Below, piece after piece: positions 16,281 through 23,017 of a DNA stretch of 35,356 bases. The first letter of the stretch is position 1, and each line of letters begins with the position of its first letter. Below the pieces are notes generated by a model that ran no database searches, was not told the DNA's origin, and saw nothing but the letters and a program-made list of their open reading frames with translations. The stretch is from Lysobacteraceae bacterium (GTDB lineage Bacteria > Pseudomonadota > Gammaproteobacteria > Xanthomonadales > Xanthomonadaceae): positions 1-35,356 of the forward strand of contig DNXT01000114.1 of assembly GCA_003505795.1 (NCBI GenBank), given 5' to 3'. Both the position numbers and the translations under genes were made by a program.

Positions 16281-16314
16281 TGACAACTATGTTAGGTGCC
16301 ATACAAGTTGTCAA
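16281..16314 (-). promoter_or_regulatory. marR promoter embedded in a MarR operator
   Basis: Inverted repeat with perfect 8-bp arms TGACAACT (16281-16288) and AGTTGTCA (16306-16313). On the minus strand a perfect -35 TTGACA (16314-16309) and -10 CATAGT (16291-16286) are 17 bp apart. The -10 ends 6 nt before the GTG at 16279, so +1 falls on the GTG. Both promoter boxes overlap the dyad arms, so bound MarR would exclude polymerase. Confidence 0.72.
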
Positions 16315-16685
16315 GTTCTTTTGTCGCCCACGTTCAGGGCGGCGCGGCCAATGCAGCACGCACACACCTAATCGACGGTCGCCTCATGAGTGTGCTGCCC
16401 TCATGCTGCCGCGGGCCTGCGGCAAAGCGGCGAAAACGCGCGGCACGTGTTCCAAGAGCAGCTTTCCCGTGCGGGTCCATCTCATGCTGCGCGTGATGTG
16501 GACAAACGCGGGCTGCCCGGGAGGACATGTCATTCTTCTCCCGAACATCCTCACTCACAGGCCAAGTACCCGCACCGGGCGGGCCGTGACATCGGTGAAG
16601 CGACCACATCACCTGCAGCTGCCAGGGGCAGCCGAAGGCAAATGATGGGTCGATCGAAAGAAGCTCGGGATGCGGCCGCATCGAC
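16315..16685. other. Gap without recognisable gene
   Basis: About 370 bp between the marR promoter and the hydrolase remnant. All frames were read; none shows a family pattern, a start with SD, repeats or a terminator hairpin with a T-run. Composition is GC-rich and unremarkable. Confidence 0.5.
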
Positions 16686-16949
16686 TCAGCGAGCCTGCAG
16701 GAAGCCAGTCACCGCCGAGTTCGGCGGCGCGGCGCACTCCTCCGGTAACCAATGACCGAAGCCGGGCAGCACCAGGCCCGTCAGGTCGGTGGCATAGCGC
16801 TGCATCTGGTCGACCTGGTACTGCCCCATGCCGCCGTGGCCGCCGCCGCCGATGGCCAACGCCGGAATGCCGATCCTGGTCTGCGCAAGCTGCTCGTTGT
16901 CCTGCACGCCCTGGTCGAGGACCCGGTACTCGAAGGCGGCGCCCGGCCA
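16686..16949 (-). pseudogene. C-terminal remnant of an alpha/beta hydrolase
   Basis: Minus-strand frame reads QWPGAAFEYRVLDQG, NEQLAQTRIGIPALAIGG, GQYQVDQMQRYATDL and TGLVLPGFGHWLPEECA, ending at 16686. This is the C-terminal third of an epoxide-hydrolase-like alpha/beta hydrolase, including the catalytic His in the GHWLPEE motif. The N-terminal two thirds with the nucleophile Asp or Ser are missing: similarity starts about 17 bp after the aldehyde dehydrogenase stop. A full-length hydrolase gene once lay here on the same strand. Confidence 0.7.
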
Positions 16950-16965
16950 TTGCCGGGACTGCCGG

Positions 16966-18432
16966 TCAGCCGCTCGCGGCGGGATAGGCGATCGACTTCA
17001 GTTCCATATACGCCAGAAGCCCTTCCGGCCCGGCTTCCCGTCCGATACCACTATCCTTGAAACCACCAAAGGGCGCGACCAGACCACTATCGGCACCATT
17101 GACCGATACCCGCCCCGTCCGTATCCGCCGGGCGATGGTCATGCCGCGCTCAACGTCGCTGGTCCAGACCCCGCCGCCGAGCCCATAAGCGGAATCGTTA
17201 GCGATCGCGACCGCGTCATCGTCGCTGTCATAAGGGATCACCGCAACCACGGGGCCGAAGATCTCCTCCTGCGCGATCTTCATCGAATTATCGACCTTGC
17301 AGAATACGGTCGGTTCCACGAACCAGCCGGTAGGCAGATCGGCAGGCCGACCGCCGCCATATGCGATCTGAGCGCCTTCCTCGATACCAATGCGGATGTA
17401 TTCCTCGACGCGGTCCCTCTGCTTGGAGGAGACAAGCGGGCCGATCTGGGTGCTCCTTCGCGTCGGATCTCCGATGGTCATCGTGGATGCGACATGGGCC
17501 ATCGCCGCCACGGCTTCCGTATAGCGCGACCGCGGGGCGAGAATCCTCGTCTGGTTGAAACACACCTGACCGCTGTTCTCGAACGAGGCATGCCGAAGCG
17601 ACTCGGCCACCGTCGGAATGTCAGCGTCATCGAGAATGATCGCGGCGGACTTCCCGCCCAGCTCGAGCGAGAACCGTCGCAACCCCTCTCCGCAGATACC
17701 GCCGATGCGCCGACCCGCGGCGGTCGATCCGGTGAAGGCAACCCGGTCGACGCCCTTGTGGCTTATCAGATGCTCACCGATTTCCCGTCTGCCCGGAAGG
17801 ATGCTTACCACTCCCGGGGGCAGCCCTACCATGTCGAATAAGCTCGCCAGCACGAGCGCATCCAGCGGCGTTTCCGACGACGGTTTCGCCACAACGGTGC
17901 AGCCTGCGATAAGCGCCGGGATCAACTTCAGCATCAGCAAGGACTGGGGAGCGTTCCACGGCACGATGGCGCCGACGACGCCGGCCGGCTCCTGCCGTAC
18001 GACACTATTTCCACGCCTTTCCTCGATCTCCCAAGTCGATCCGAGTTCGAGGTAATAGTCGAGGATGGCCAGCGGCATCCGGCCATGAACCACTTCCGCA
18101 TGGCTGACGGGGCTCCCCATCTCGGCGGTGACCAGCTGCGAAATCTCCGCGCTGCGCGCCGCATACACGTCACGCAGGCGGCGCAGCGTTTGGACACGTT
18201 CCTTCACCGTCATGCGCGGCCAGGGACCGGTGGCGAATGCCTGGCGCGCCACCTTCACGGCATCGTCGACGTCGGTGGTCGAGGCCGCAGGGGAAGTCGC
18301 GAAGACCTTCTCCGTGAGCGGGGAGGTCAACTCGATGATGTTCCCGCCTTGGGACGGCTTCCAGGTGCCGCCCATGTATAGGTCGCTGAAGCGCGGGATC
18401 TCGATGCCAGGGTTTTGGATGGCTTGCGTCAC
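16966..18432 (-). CDS. NAD(P)-dependent aldehyde dehydrogenase
   Basis: 488-residue ALDH superfamily enzyme oxidising an aldehyde to the acid. Seen, numbered from the GTG start: oxyanion Asn160 in PWNAP, cofactor Lys183 in AKPSS, FTGST (234-238), general base Glu257 in ELGGKS, catalytic Cys291 in GQVCFNQTR, and EEIFGPVV. Start is GTG at 18432 with AGGAG 7 nt upstream; the frame runs further to 18474 but has no SD there. Two TetR-type dyads lie 65-110 bp upstream (18497-18542), the same type as at the 1.3-kb TetR/SDR locus. The substrate aldehyde is unknown. A broken hydrolase gene follows on the same strand. Confidence 0.92.
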   Translation of the reverse strand: MTQAIQNPGIEIPRFSDLYMGGTWKPSQGGNIIELTSPLTEKVFATSPAASTTDVDDAVKVARQAFATGPWPRMTVKERVQTLRRLRDVYAARSAEISQLVTAEMGSPVSHAEVVHGRMPLAILDYYLELGSTWEIEERRGNSVVRQEPAGVVGAIVPWNAPQSLLMLKLIPALIAGCTVVAKPSSETPLDALVLASLFDMVGLPPGVVSILPGRREIGEHLISHKGVDRVAFTGSTAAGRRIGGICGEGLRRFSLELGGKSAAIILDDADIPTVAESLRHASFENSGQVCFNQTRILAPRSRYTEAVAAMAHVASTMTIGDPTRRSTQIGPLVSSKQRDRVEEYIRIGIEEGAQIAYGGGRPADLPTGWFVEPTVFCKVDNSMKIAQEEIFGPVVAVIPYDSDDDAVAIANDSAYGLGGGVWTSDVERGMTIARRIRTGRVSVNGADSGLVAPFGGFKDSGIGREAGPEGLLAYMELKSIAYPAASG

Positions 18433-18496
18433 TGCATTTCTCCTGCTGTGGTTCAACCTTGGTCGGATGGCCAAAGACGTCGCCGCAGCACATTGT

Positions 18497-18542
18497 TACA
18501 CTCAGTGTAGTTTTTAATGTGAAAATATCGCACCGAGTGCGA
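18497..18542. promoter_or_regulatory. Two TetR-type operators upstream of the aldehyde dehydrogenase
   Basis: Perfect dyads TACACTCAGTGTA (18497-18509) and TCGCACCGAGTGCGA (18528-18542), centres 32 bp apart, about three helical turns. The second, read on the minus strand, matches the site at 1324-1338 in 14 of 15 positions. They sit just upstream of the GTG at 18432 with a 64-bp leader, so repression by a TetR is likely. No tetR gene is adjacent: a transposase remnant occupies the expected place. Confidence 0.7.
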
Positions 18543-18580
18543 GTTCATGGTCCTGGGTGCAGCTCTTTATGGCTGTGCGC

Positions 18581-18905
18581 AGCACGTTCGAGCTGCCCTT
18601 CCCGCGTGCCGCCGCCCTACGGCGCGCCGGGAAGCTTCCGACCCCCACCCCACTCCTTGCGGGCGGTGACCGCTGCCTCGACGATCCTCCCGAACTCGTA
18701 TGGCTGACGCGCCTTGCCCGGTCGTATCCACGCTCACCCGCGCCAACCTCCGGGGCACCGTCCGCCTTCATCGACCGGGCCGTCGCAATGCCTGCGCCGG
18801 CAATGCCTCCATTCCCGCCCAGCCCAGCCGCTGCCGGTAGCGCGTCAGCGAGCTCGGGTTGCACCGCCGCTTCATCTGGAACGCGGTCTCGCCCAGAGGG
18901 TCAAA
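18581..18905 (-). mobile_element. Decayed IS5-type transposase remnant
   Basis: Three minus-strand pieces match, in order, the transposase type with a DUF772 N-terminus: FDPLGETAFQM with NPSSLTRYRQRLGWAGMEAL (18905-18768; relatives have GETYFQHxLPxDPSSLxRWRxRxGEEG), GKARQPYEFGRIVEAAVTA with GGGRKLPGAP (18733-18620; relatives have GKARxPYEFGVKVSVA...GARSLPGNPYDGHTL), then after a stop at the expected Tyr, GGGTREGQLERA. Internal deletion, two stops and no termini: inactive. The stretch 18906-19079 shows nothing else recognisable. Confidence 0.65.
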
Positions 18906-19079
18906 CCCGATGAGCCGACTTTTATCGACTTCGCACCGGCAGGGATCATGATCACGGAAGAGAAAATCATTGAGGGTGCTTGACCCTCCATTGGCGTAAA
19001 GGCGCTGGAAAATAGGCGCCTCGCCGCTCTGCGCGGGGTGCGGCGGGCGGCATTAGCCCGCCTGTTTCGGCTTGCCGCG

Positions 19080-19196
19080 CGGCCAGATCAGATCGTGCGT
19101 GCCGTCCTCGCCTTCGCCGATCTGCGCCGAACGGCCAAGGACGGTGCCCGGCTGCGATTCATCGCTTGGCGCAGCGCCGCAGACGCGAATACGTAA
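19080..19196 (+). pseudogene. Fragment of a class I methyltransferase gene
   Basis: Frame of 38 codons ending at TAA 19194-19196, containing LAFADLRRTAKDGARLRFIA and WRSAA. It matches residues in the intact methyltransferase at 21032-21871 (PAFANLRRAAKDGARLRFVA, WRSAA). At DNA level 19109-19179 matches 21403-21473 of the opposite strand in 68 of 71 positions. Upstream DQIV can be aligned to DLIV with a seven-residue deletion. No start, no motif I: dead. Confidence 0.75.
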
Positions 19197-19269
19197 GGAA
19201 TTGAAGCGAATGACCGTGGCGCCTTCAGCAGAACCTTGCTGCCGTGGTTCGCAGCTCGTATGCGAGCGG

Positions 19270-19836
19270 TCAGTTGGCCGCGAGCATTCTCAATCGCGCG
19301 AGCGATTCTTTCACGATCACGCCATAGCCGCGTCGCTCGGACTCGCTGACCCACTGCGCGAACGCAACCCGAAAGACGGCGATGCCCGCCTCGGCCGCGA
19401 GGCTCGCGTCCGGCTCGCCGACACCGCGCTTGCGCAGCGCCTGCGCAAGCGCCACGGACAGCGTCGCCATCTTGATCAGCTCACGCTCGCGCAGGTCCGT
19501 GTTGGCCGCGATCACCGTGCTGCGCAGTCGCGCGAAAGCACGGCGGTCGTCATCGAAGAAATCGCCGGCCCTGGCCAGGGCGGCGGCGATCGCCTCCATC
19601 GCCGAAACCCCGGCCGGTGCCTGGGCGAGCGCATTGGCCATCGTCTGCTGAAGACCTTCGGAGCCATTGAAGAGCACTTCGCGCTTGTCGGCGAAGTAGC
19701 GAAAGAATGTGCGCGCCGTCAGCCCCGCGCGCTCCGCGATGGCGGCCACGGTCGTCTGTTCGTAGCCGATCTCTCCGAACAGTTCGAGGGCTGCCGCCCG
19801 GAAACGGCTTTCGGCATCGGGCTCCCAGCGACCCAT
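19270..19836 (-). CDS. TetR-family repressor paired with the epimerase
   Basis: 188 residues. HTH: RFRAAALELFGEIGYEQTTV, then AAIAERAGLTARTFFRYFADK, the TetR recognition helix, around residues 35-52. The C-terminal ligand domain is not family-diagnostic. Divergent from the epimerase at 19915; the 78-bp gap holds two dyads of the form TGATGTCA-5 nt-TGACATCA. Likely represses both genes. Start ATG at 19836 follows a purine-rich AAGAGAAGAG. The stop lies 73 bp from the methyltransferase fragment. Confidence 0.9.
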   Translation of the reverse strand: MGRWEPDAESRFRAAALELFGEIGYEQTTVAAIAERAGLTARTFFRYFADKREVLFNGSEGLQQTMANALAQAPAGVSAMEAIAAALARAGDFFDDDRRAFARLRSTVIAANTDLRERELIKMATLSVALAQALRKRGVGEPDASLAAEAGIAVFRVAFAQWVSESERRGYGVIVKESLARLRMLAAN

Positions 19837-19850
19837 AACTCTTCTCTTGC

Positions 19851-19902
19851 GATGACACGGAGTGACATCATAGGTCTATACTGATGTCACTCGATGACAT
19901 CA
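19851..19902. promoter_or_regulatory. Paired TetR operators and epimerase promoter
   Basis: Operator 1: GATGACA (19851-19857) and TGACATC (19863-19869), one mismatch. Operator 2: TGATGTCA (19882-19889) and TGACATCA (19895-19902), perfect. Both have 5-nt spacers; centres are 32 bp apart. A -10 TATACT (19877-19882) with TGACAC at 19853-19858 (18 bp apart) would read toward the epimerase, with both boxes inside operator arms. Confidence 0.7.
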
Positions 19903-19914
19903 CTGGAGCACCTC

Positions 19915-20808
19915 ATGCGAATTCTCGTCACCGGCGCCTCGGGCTGGATCGGCTCGACCAGCGTCAAGGAACTCATCGCTGCGGGACACCACGTCCTCGG
20001 ACTCGCCCGCAGCGACGAGTCCGCGGCCAAGATCGCCGAACTTGGAGCCGAAGTGGTGCGCGGCAGCCTGGACGACCTTGCCAGCCTGCGCGGCGCAGCG
20101 GCACAGGCCGAAGGTGTCGTGCATCTCGGCTACAACCACGATTTCTCGCAGATGGCTGCCGCGGCGCAGACCGACCGCGCGGCCATCGACACGTTCGCCG
20201 ACGTGCTGCAGGGCACGGGCGGCCCGCTGCTGGTCGCCGGCGGCACCCTAGGGCTGGCGGCGGGGCGCATGGGCAACGAGGCCGACATGCCGGGCGCGCA
20301 GAGCGATCCGCGCACCGCCAACGCGGCCTATACGCTGGGCCTGCCCGAGCGCGGCATCCGCTCGATGGTGGTGCGCTTCGCGCCGACGGTGCATGGCGCC
20401 GGCGGCGACCATGGCTTCGTCGCGGTGTTGGCGCGCATCGCGCGCGAGAAGGGCGTCTCGGGCTACATCGGCGAGGGCCGCAATCGCTGGCCGGCGGTGC
20501 ACCGGCTCGATGCCGGCAAGCTGGTGCAGTTGGCGATCGACAAGGCGACGCCAGGCAGCGTGCTGCATGCCGTCGCCGAAGAAGGCGTCGCCACGCGCGA
20601 CATCGCCACGGCGCTGGGTCAATTCCTGAGCGTGTCGGTGGAATCGATTCCCGCTGATCACGCACAAGCTCACTTTGACTGGATGAGCATGTTCTTCGCT
20701 GCCGACGCCCCGGCCTCCAGCGCACGCACGCGTTCGTTGCTGGGCTGGGAGCCGACGCACGGGACGCTACTGGAAGACATCGCAGCCGGACATTACCCTG
20801 GACACTGA
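19915..20808 (+). CDS. NAD-dependent epimerase-like SDR lacking the YxxxK motif
   Basis: 297-residue extended/atypical SDR. NAD motif GASGWIG (7-13), ARSDES cofactor-specificity segment (31-36), GSLDDLASL. In place of the Tyr-xxx-Lys pair the protein has DPRTANAAYTLGLPERGIR, and then VVRFAPTVHG; this is typical of the atypical SDR branch annotated as WcaG-like, whose catalytic residues are not those of classical SDRs. An upstream ATG at 19894 exists, but it lies inside the operator; ATG 19915 with GGAG 6 nt before is the better start. The cofactor-loop region resembles the broken epimerase at 12464-13395 (ARSDE and GSLDD motifs), so the two are paralogues. Controlled by the divergent TetR. 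Confidence 0.88.
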   Translation: MRILVTGASGWIGSTSVKELIAAGHHVLGLARSDESAAKIAELGAEVVRGSLDDLASLRGAAAQAEGVVHLGYNHDFSQMAAAAQTDRAAIDTFADVLQGTGGPLLVAGGTLGLAAGRMGNEADMPGAQSDPRTANAAYTLGLPERGIRSMVVRFAPTVHGAGGDHGFVAVLARIAREKGVSGYIGEGRNRWPAVHRLDAGKLVQLAIDKATPGSVLHAVAEEGVATRDIATALGQFLSVSVESIPADHAQAHFDWMSMFFAADAPASSARTRSLLGWEPTHGTLLEDIAAGHYPGH

Positions 20809-20810
20809 GC

Positions 20811-20898
20811 GCGCGGCGAGCACGCTTGGCGATCGTCCTCGAGTTCGCCAGCCCGCACGGATGTGGCGTCGCCGTGCTGGTGGCCGCGACGCAAGGCC
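20811..20898 (+). repeat. Dispersed repeat R2, near the island's right end
   Basis: Direct repeat of 2376-2464: 20811-20837 is identical to 2376-2402, and similarity continues gap-free with scattered mismatches to about 20898, ending at GCGACGCAAGGCCG. It starts right after the epimerase stop codon. The rest of the gap up to 21031 holds no gene. Confidence 0.75.
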
Positions 20899-21031
20899 GA
20901 TCCGCAGAGCGGCGACCTGGACCCGCGGCGCAGATGCCCCGCCGAAATGGGCGGGGCGCCATCGAAGCCGCGCCCGCGCCAGCGGGCACCGATCGCCATG
21001 GTGCCGAAGGAGCCGAGAACCGGATTGCGGG

Positions 21032-21871
21032 TCATGATGCTCGAGCACCCACCCACCAGCAGGCTGCGATGAAGCGAACCTCTGCGCCGGATACGTAGGG
21101 GGCGAAAGCCGCGCTCACGGTCTCGATCACCTTCCTGCGGCCGGGCTCGTCCGCCCGTTGCAGCACCGCACCGACAGGACCGAGCCAGCTCAGGTATCGA
21201 ATCAGGTCCCGCTCGCGCAGCGTGCAGGTCACGTTGACGGGACGGATGTCGATGCTGGTCCAACCGCTTGCTCCGAGTATGGCCTGCACCTGCCCTCTGT
21301 CGGCGAAGGCGAACTGTCCCGGCGCACCCGGCCGACGGGCAGGAAGCTCGGGCAGGATCGGCGCCGCGGCGCGCTCGGCCGTGGTCATGAACGGGTTTTC
21401 GGCGGCGCTGCGCCAAGCGACGAATCGCAGCCGGGCACCGTCCTTGGCCGCTCGGCGCAGATTGGCGAAGGCGGGGACGGGATCGTTGAAGAACATGACC
21501 CCGAAGCGCGACACGATCAGGTCGAAGTCCGCAGGCCCGAAGTTGTGGGCCTGCGCGTCGGCGCGAATGAAATCGGCGGCGACGCCTTCCTGTCGAGCGC
21601 GCGCCTGGGCAACGGCGAGCATTGGCGCGGAGAGGTCGATGCCGACGCTGCGCCCCTTCGGCCCAAGCCGCCGGGCGATGGCGAGCGTGGTGCTGCCCGT
21701 GCCGCAACCCACATCAAGCACCCGACTGTCGGCGGCAACTTCCCCGACGAGCCGGTCCTCGAACGGCTGGAACATCCCGTCGAGCACGTCCTGCGCTTCG
21801 ACCCAGGCGCGCCCGGCAGGGCCGTTCCAAAGCGTCTGCTGATCTTCGTAGTCCTGACGTTCGTCGCTCAT
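21032..21871 (-). CDS. Class I SAM-dependent methyltransferase
   Basis: 279 residues, UbiE/Methyltransf_11-25 type. SAM motif I VLDVGCGTG at 51-59, acidic motif II with VGIDLSAPML, FDLIVSRFGVMFF (motif IV-like), FANLRRAAKDGARLRFVAW and a C-terminal PYVSGAEVRFIAACWWVGARA. The ATG at 21871 has AGGAGG 4 nt upstream; a longer frame to 21925 is not supported. Divergent from the MerR gene, with a MerR-type dyad in the 74-bp gap, so likely its target. A 71-bp stretch inside the gene is duplicated in inverse orientation at 19109-19179. The methyl acceptor is unknown. Confidence 0.88.
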   Translation of the reverse strand: MSDERQDYEDQQTLWNGPAGRAWVEAQDVLDGMFQPFEDRLVGEVAADSRVLDVGCGTGSTTLAIARRLGPKGRSVGIDLSAPMLAVAQARARQEGVAADFIRADAQAHNFGPADFDLIVSRFGVMFFNDPVPAFANLRRAAKDGARLRFVAWRSAAENPFMTTAERAAAPILPELPARRPGAPGQFAFADRGQVQAILGASGWTSIDIRPVNVTCTLRERDLIRYLSWLGPVGAVLQRADEPGRRKVIETVSAAFAPYVSGAEVRFIAACWWVGARAS

Positions 21872-21918
21872 GGCGCCTCCTGTTACATGTCCTGAACCGG
21901 GGAAGGCGGTACGATTCC

Positions 21919-21938
21919 ACTTCAAGCCGACTTGAGGT
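21919..21938. promoter_or_regulatory. MerR/SoxR-like operator
   Basis: Dyad ACTTCAAG (21919-21926), spacer CCGA, CTTGAGGT (21931-21938), 7 of 8 arm positions paired. SoxR-type operators are CCTCAAG...CTTGAGG, so the match is close. It lies 7 bp before the MerR start and 48 bp from the methyltransferase start, in the expected place for a MerR-type promoter-distorting activator. Confidence 0.65.
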
Positions 21939-21945
21939 CAAGTGG

Positions 21946-22374
21946 GTGAAAGAGCTGGATATTGCCGAGCTAGCGCGGCGTGTCGGCATCCCTGCCTCGA
22001 CGCTGCGCTATTACGAGGAGAAGGGGCTGATCGCCTCGGTTGGCCGGCGGGGGCTTCGCCGCCTGTTTGCCGAGCAGGTGCTGGAGCGGTTGGCGCTGAT
22101 CGGGCTCGGGCGCGCCGCGGGCCTGTCGCTGCGCGAGATCGGGCTGATGTTCACAACGGACGGCCGACCTCGCATCGACCGGCAAGTGCTTGTGGCCAAG
22201 GCGGACGAGCTGGATCAGACCATTCGCAAGCTGAGCGCGATGCGCAACGGGCTGCGGCATGCCGCCGCCTGCTCCGCGCCCAGCCACATGGAATGCCCGA
22301 CCTTCCGCCGACTGCTGCACGCCGCCGCGTCCGGTGCCATCGGCGGGCGCGGAAAGAAGGTCGCAACCCTCTGA
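21946..22374 (+). CDS. MerR-family regulator, SoxR-like but with only two of four cluster cysteines
   Basis: 142 residues. MerR HTH: LDIAELARRVGIPASTLRYYEEKGLIASVGRRGLRRLF (split here as LDIAELARRVGIPASTLRYY at about 4-23 and the wing after), then coiled-coil dimer helix ending LRHAAACSAPSHMECPTF. In SoxR four cysteines (C-x2-C-x-C-x5-C-P) hold a 2Fe-2S cluster. Here only the second and fourth align (C-S-A-P-S-H-M-E-C-P); the other two are missing, so a redox cluster is unlikely. Start GTG 21946 follows the operator closely with no strong SD. Divergent from the methyltransferase; last island gene before exbD2. Confidence 0.87.
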   Translation: MKELDIAELARRVGIPASTLRYYEEKGLIASVGRRGLRRLFAEQVLERLALIGLGRAAGLSLREIGLMFTTDGRPRIDRQVLVAKADELDQTIRKLSAMRNGLRHAAACSAPSHMECPTFRRLLHAAASGAIGGRGKKVATL

Positions 22375-22533
22375 AGGTCTCGCTGGCCATGAAGCCATCC
22401 CCCCAGGCAGCTGCATGTTGAGTCCGGACGCGGCCACCGCCGCCTTGCACGGCCCGCGATGGGGTGGATGTCGGTGAGGGCGGGGCAGGCCGTCCCGCCC
22501 GAACGCGGACGGTAGCCGCGCACGTCGTCAAAC

Positions 22534-22560
22534 AAAAAAACGCCACCGTTGCCGGTGGCG
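22534..22560 (-). terminator. Rho-independent terminator of the tonB-exbBD operon
   Basis: Read on the minus strand: stem CGCCACCG / CGGTGGCG with a 4-nt loop (22541-22560), followed by a run of seven T (22534-22540, seen as A on the plus strand). It is 44 bp past the exbD2 stop. Confidence 0.85.
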
Positions 22561-22603
22561 TTCGCAGTCGCGTCATGACTGTTTGAAGCGTCTTGGTGCG
22601 GTG

Positions 22604-23014
22604 TTACTGGACGAAGCCGATCTTCTTCATCTGCGCGTTCTTGGCGGCGGCCAACACCTTGGCCATCACCTCGTACTCGGAATCGGCATTGGCGTCGATG
22701 CGCAGCTCCGGCTGGTTGGTCGGATCGCGCTGCACTTCCTCTTCCATGCGCTGCTGCAGCTCGCTGACCGCCACCGGGCTGTTGTTCCACGAGATCTGGT
22801 TCGACGCGTCGATCCTGAGCTCGATCGGCGGCGGCGGCTCGGTGGTCTGCGGCGGCGGGTTGAGCACCCGCTGCGGCAGGTCCACGGCGATCGGGTAGGT
22901 CATGATCGGCGCGGTCACGATGAAGATGATCAGCAGCACCAGCATCACGTCCACCAGGGGCGTGACGTTGATGTCGGCCATCGGGCCACGGTTTCCACCG
23001 GTACTGAATGCCAT
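22604..23014 (-). CDS. exbD2: ExbD-type biopolymer transport protein, second copy
   Basis: 136 residues, inner-membrane anchored with a periplasmic domain. One transmembrane helix after ADINVTPLVDVMLVLLIIFI contains the functional Asp in LVDVML, used for proton-motive energy transduction to TonB. The periplasmic part begins at the proline-rich NPPPQTTEPPPP. It follows exbD1 with a 3-bp gap. Its first 69 bp of coding sequence for the helix are nearly identical to exbD1 (68 of 69). A second exbD copy downstream of exbB-exbD1 is characteristic of xanthomonads, where exbD2 was reported to be dispensable for iron uptake. Confidence 0.9.
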   Translation of the reverse strand: MAFSTGGNRGPMADINVTPLVDVMLVLLIIFIVTAPIMTYPIAVDLPQRVLNPPPQTTEPPPPIELRIDASNQISWNNSPVAVSELQQRMEEEVQRDPTNQPELRIDANADSEYEVMAKVLAAAKNAQMKKIGFVQ

Positions 23015-23017
23015 GGC

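Noticed and set aside
18548..18913. Plus-strand frames from the ATG at 18548, looked at as a divergent tetR
   Set aside because: No HTH pattern in any plus frame; the minus strand matches a transposase instead.
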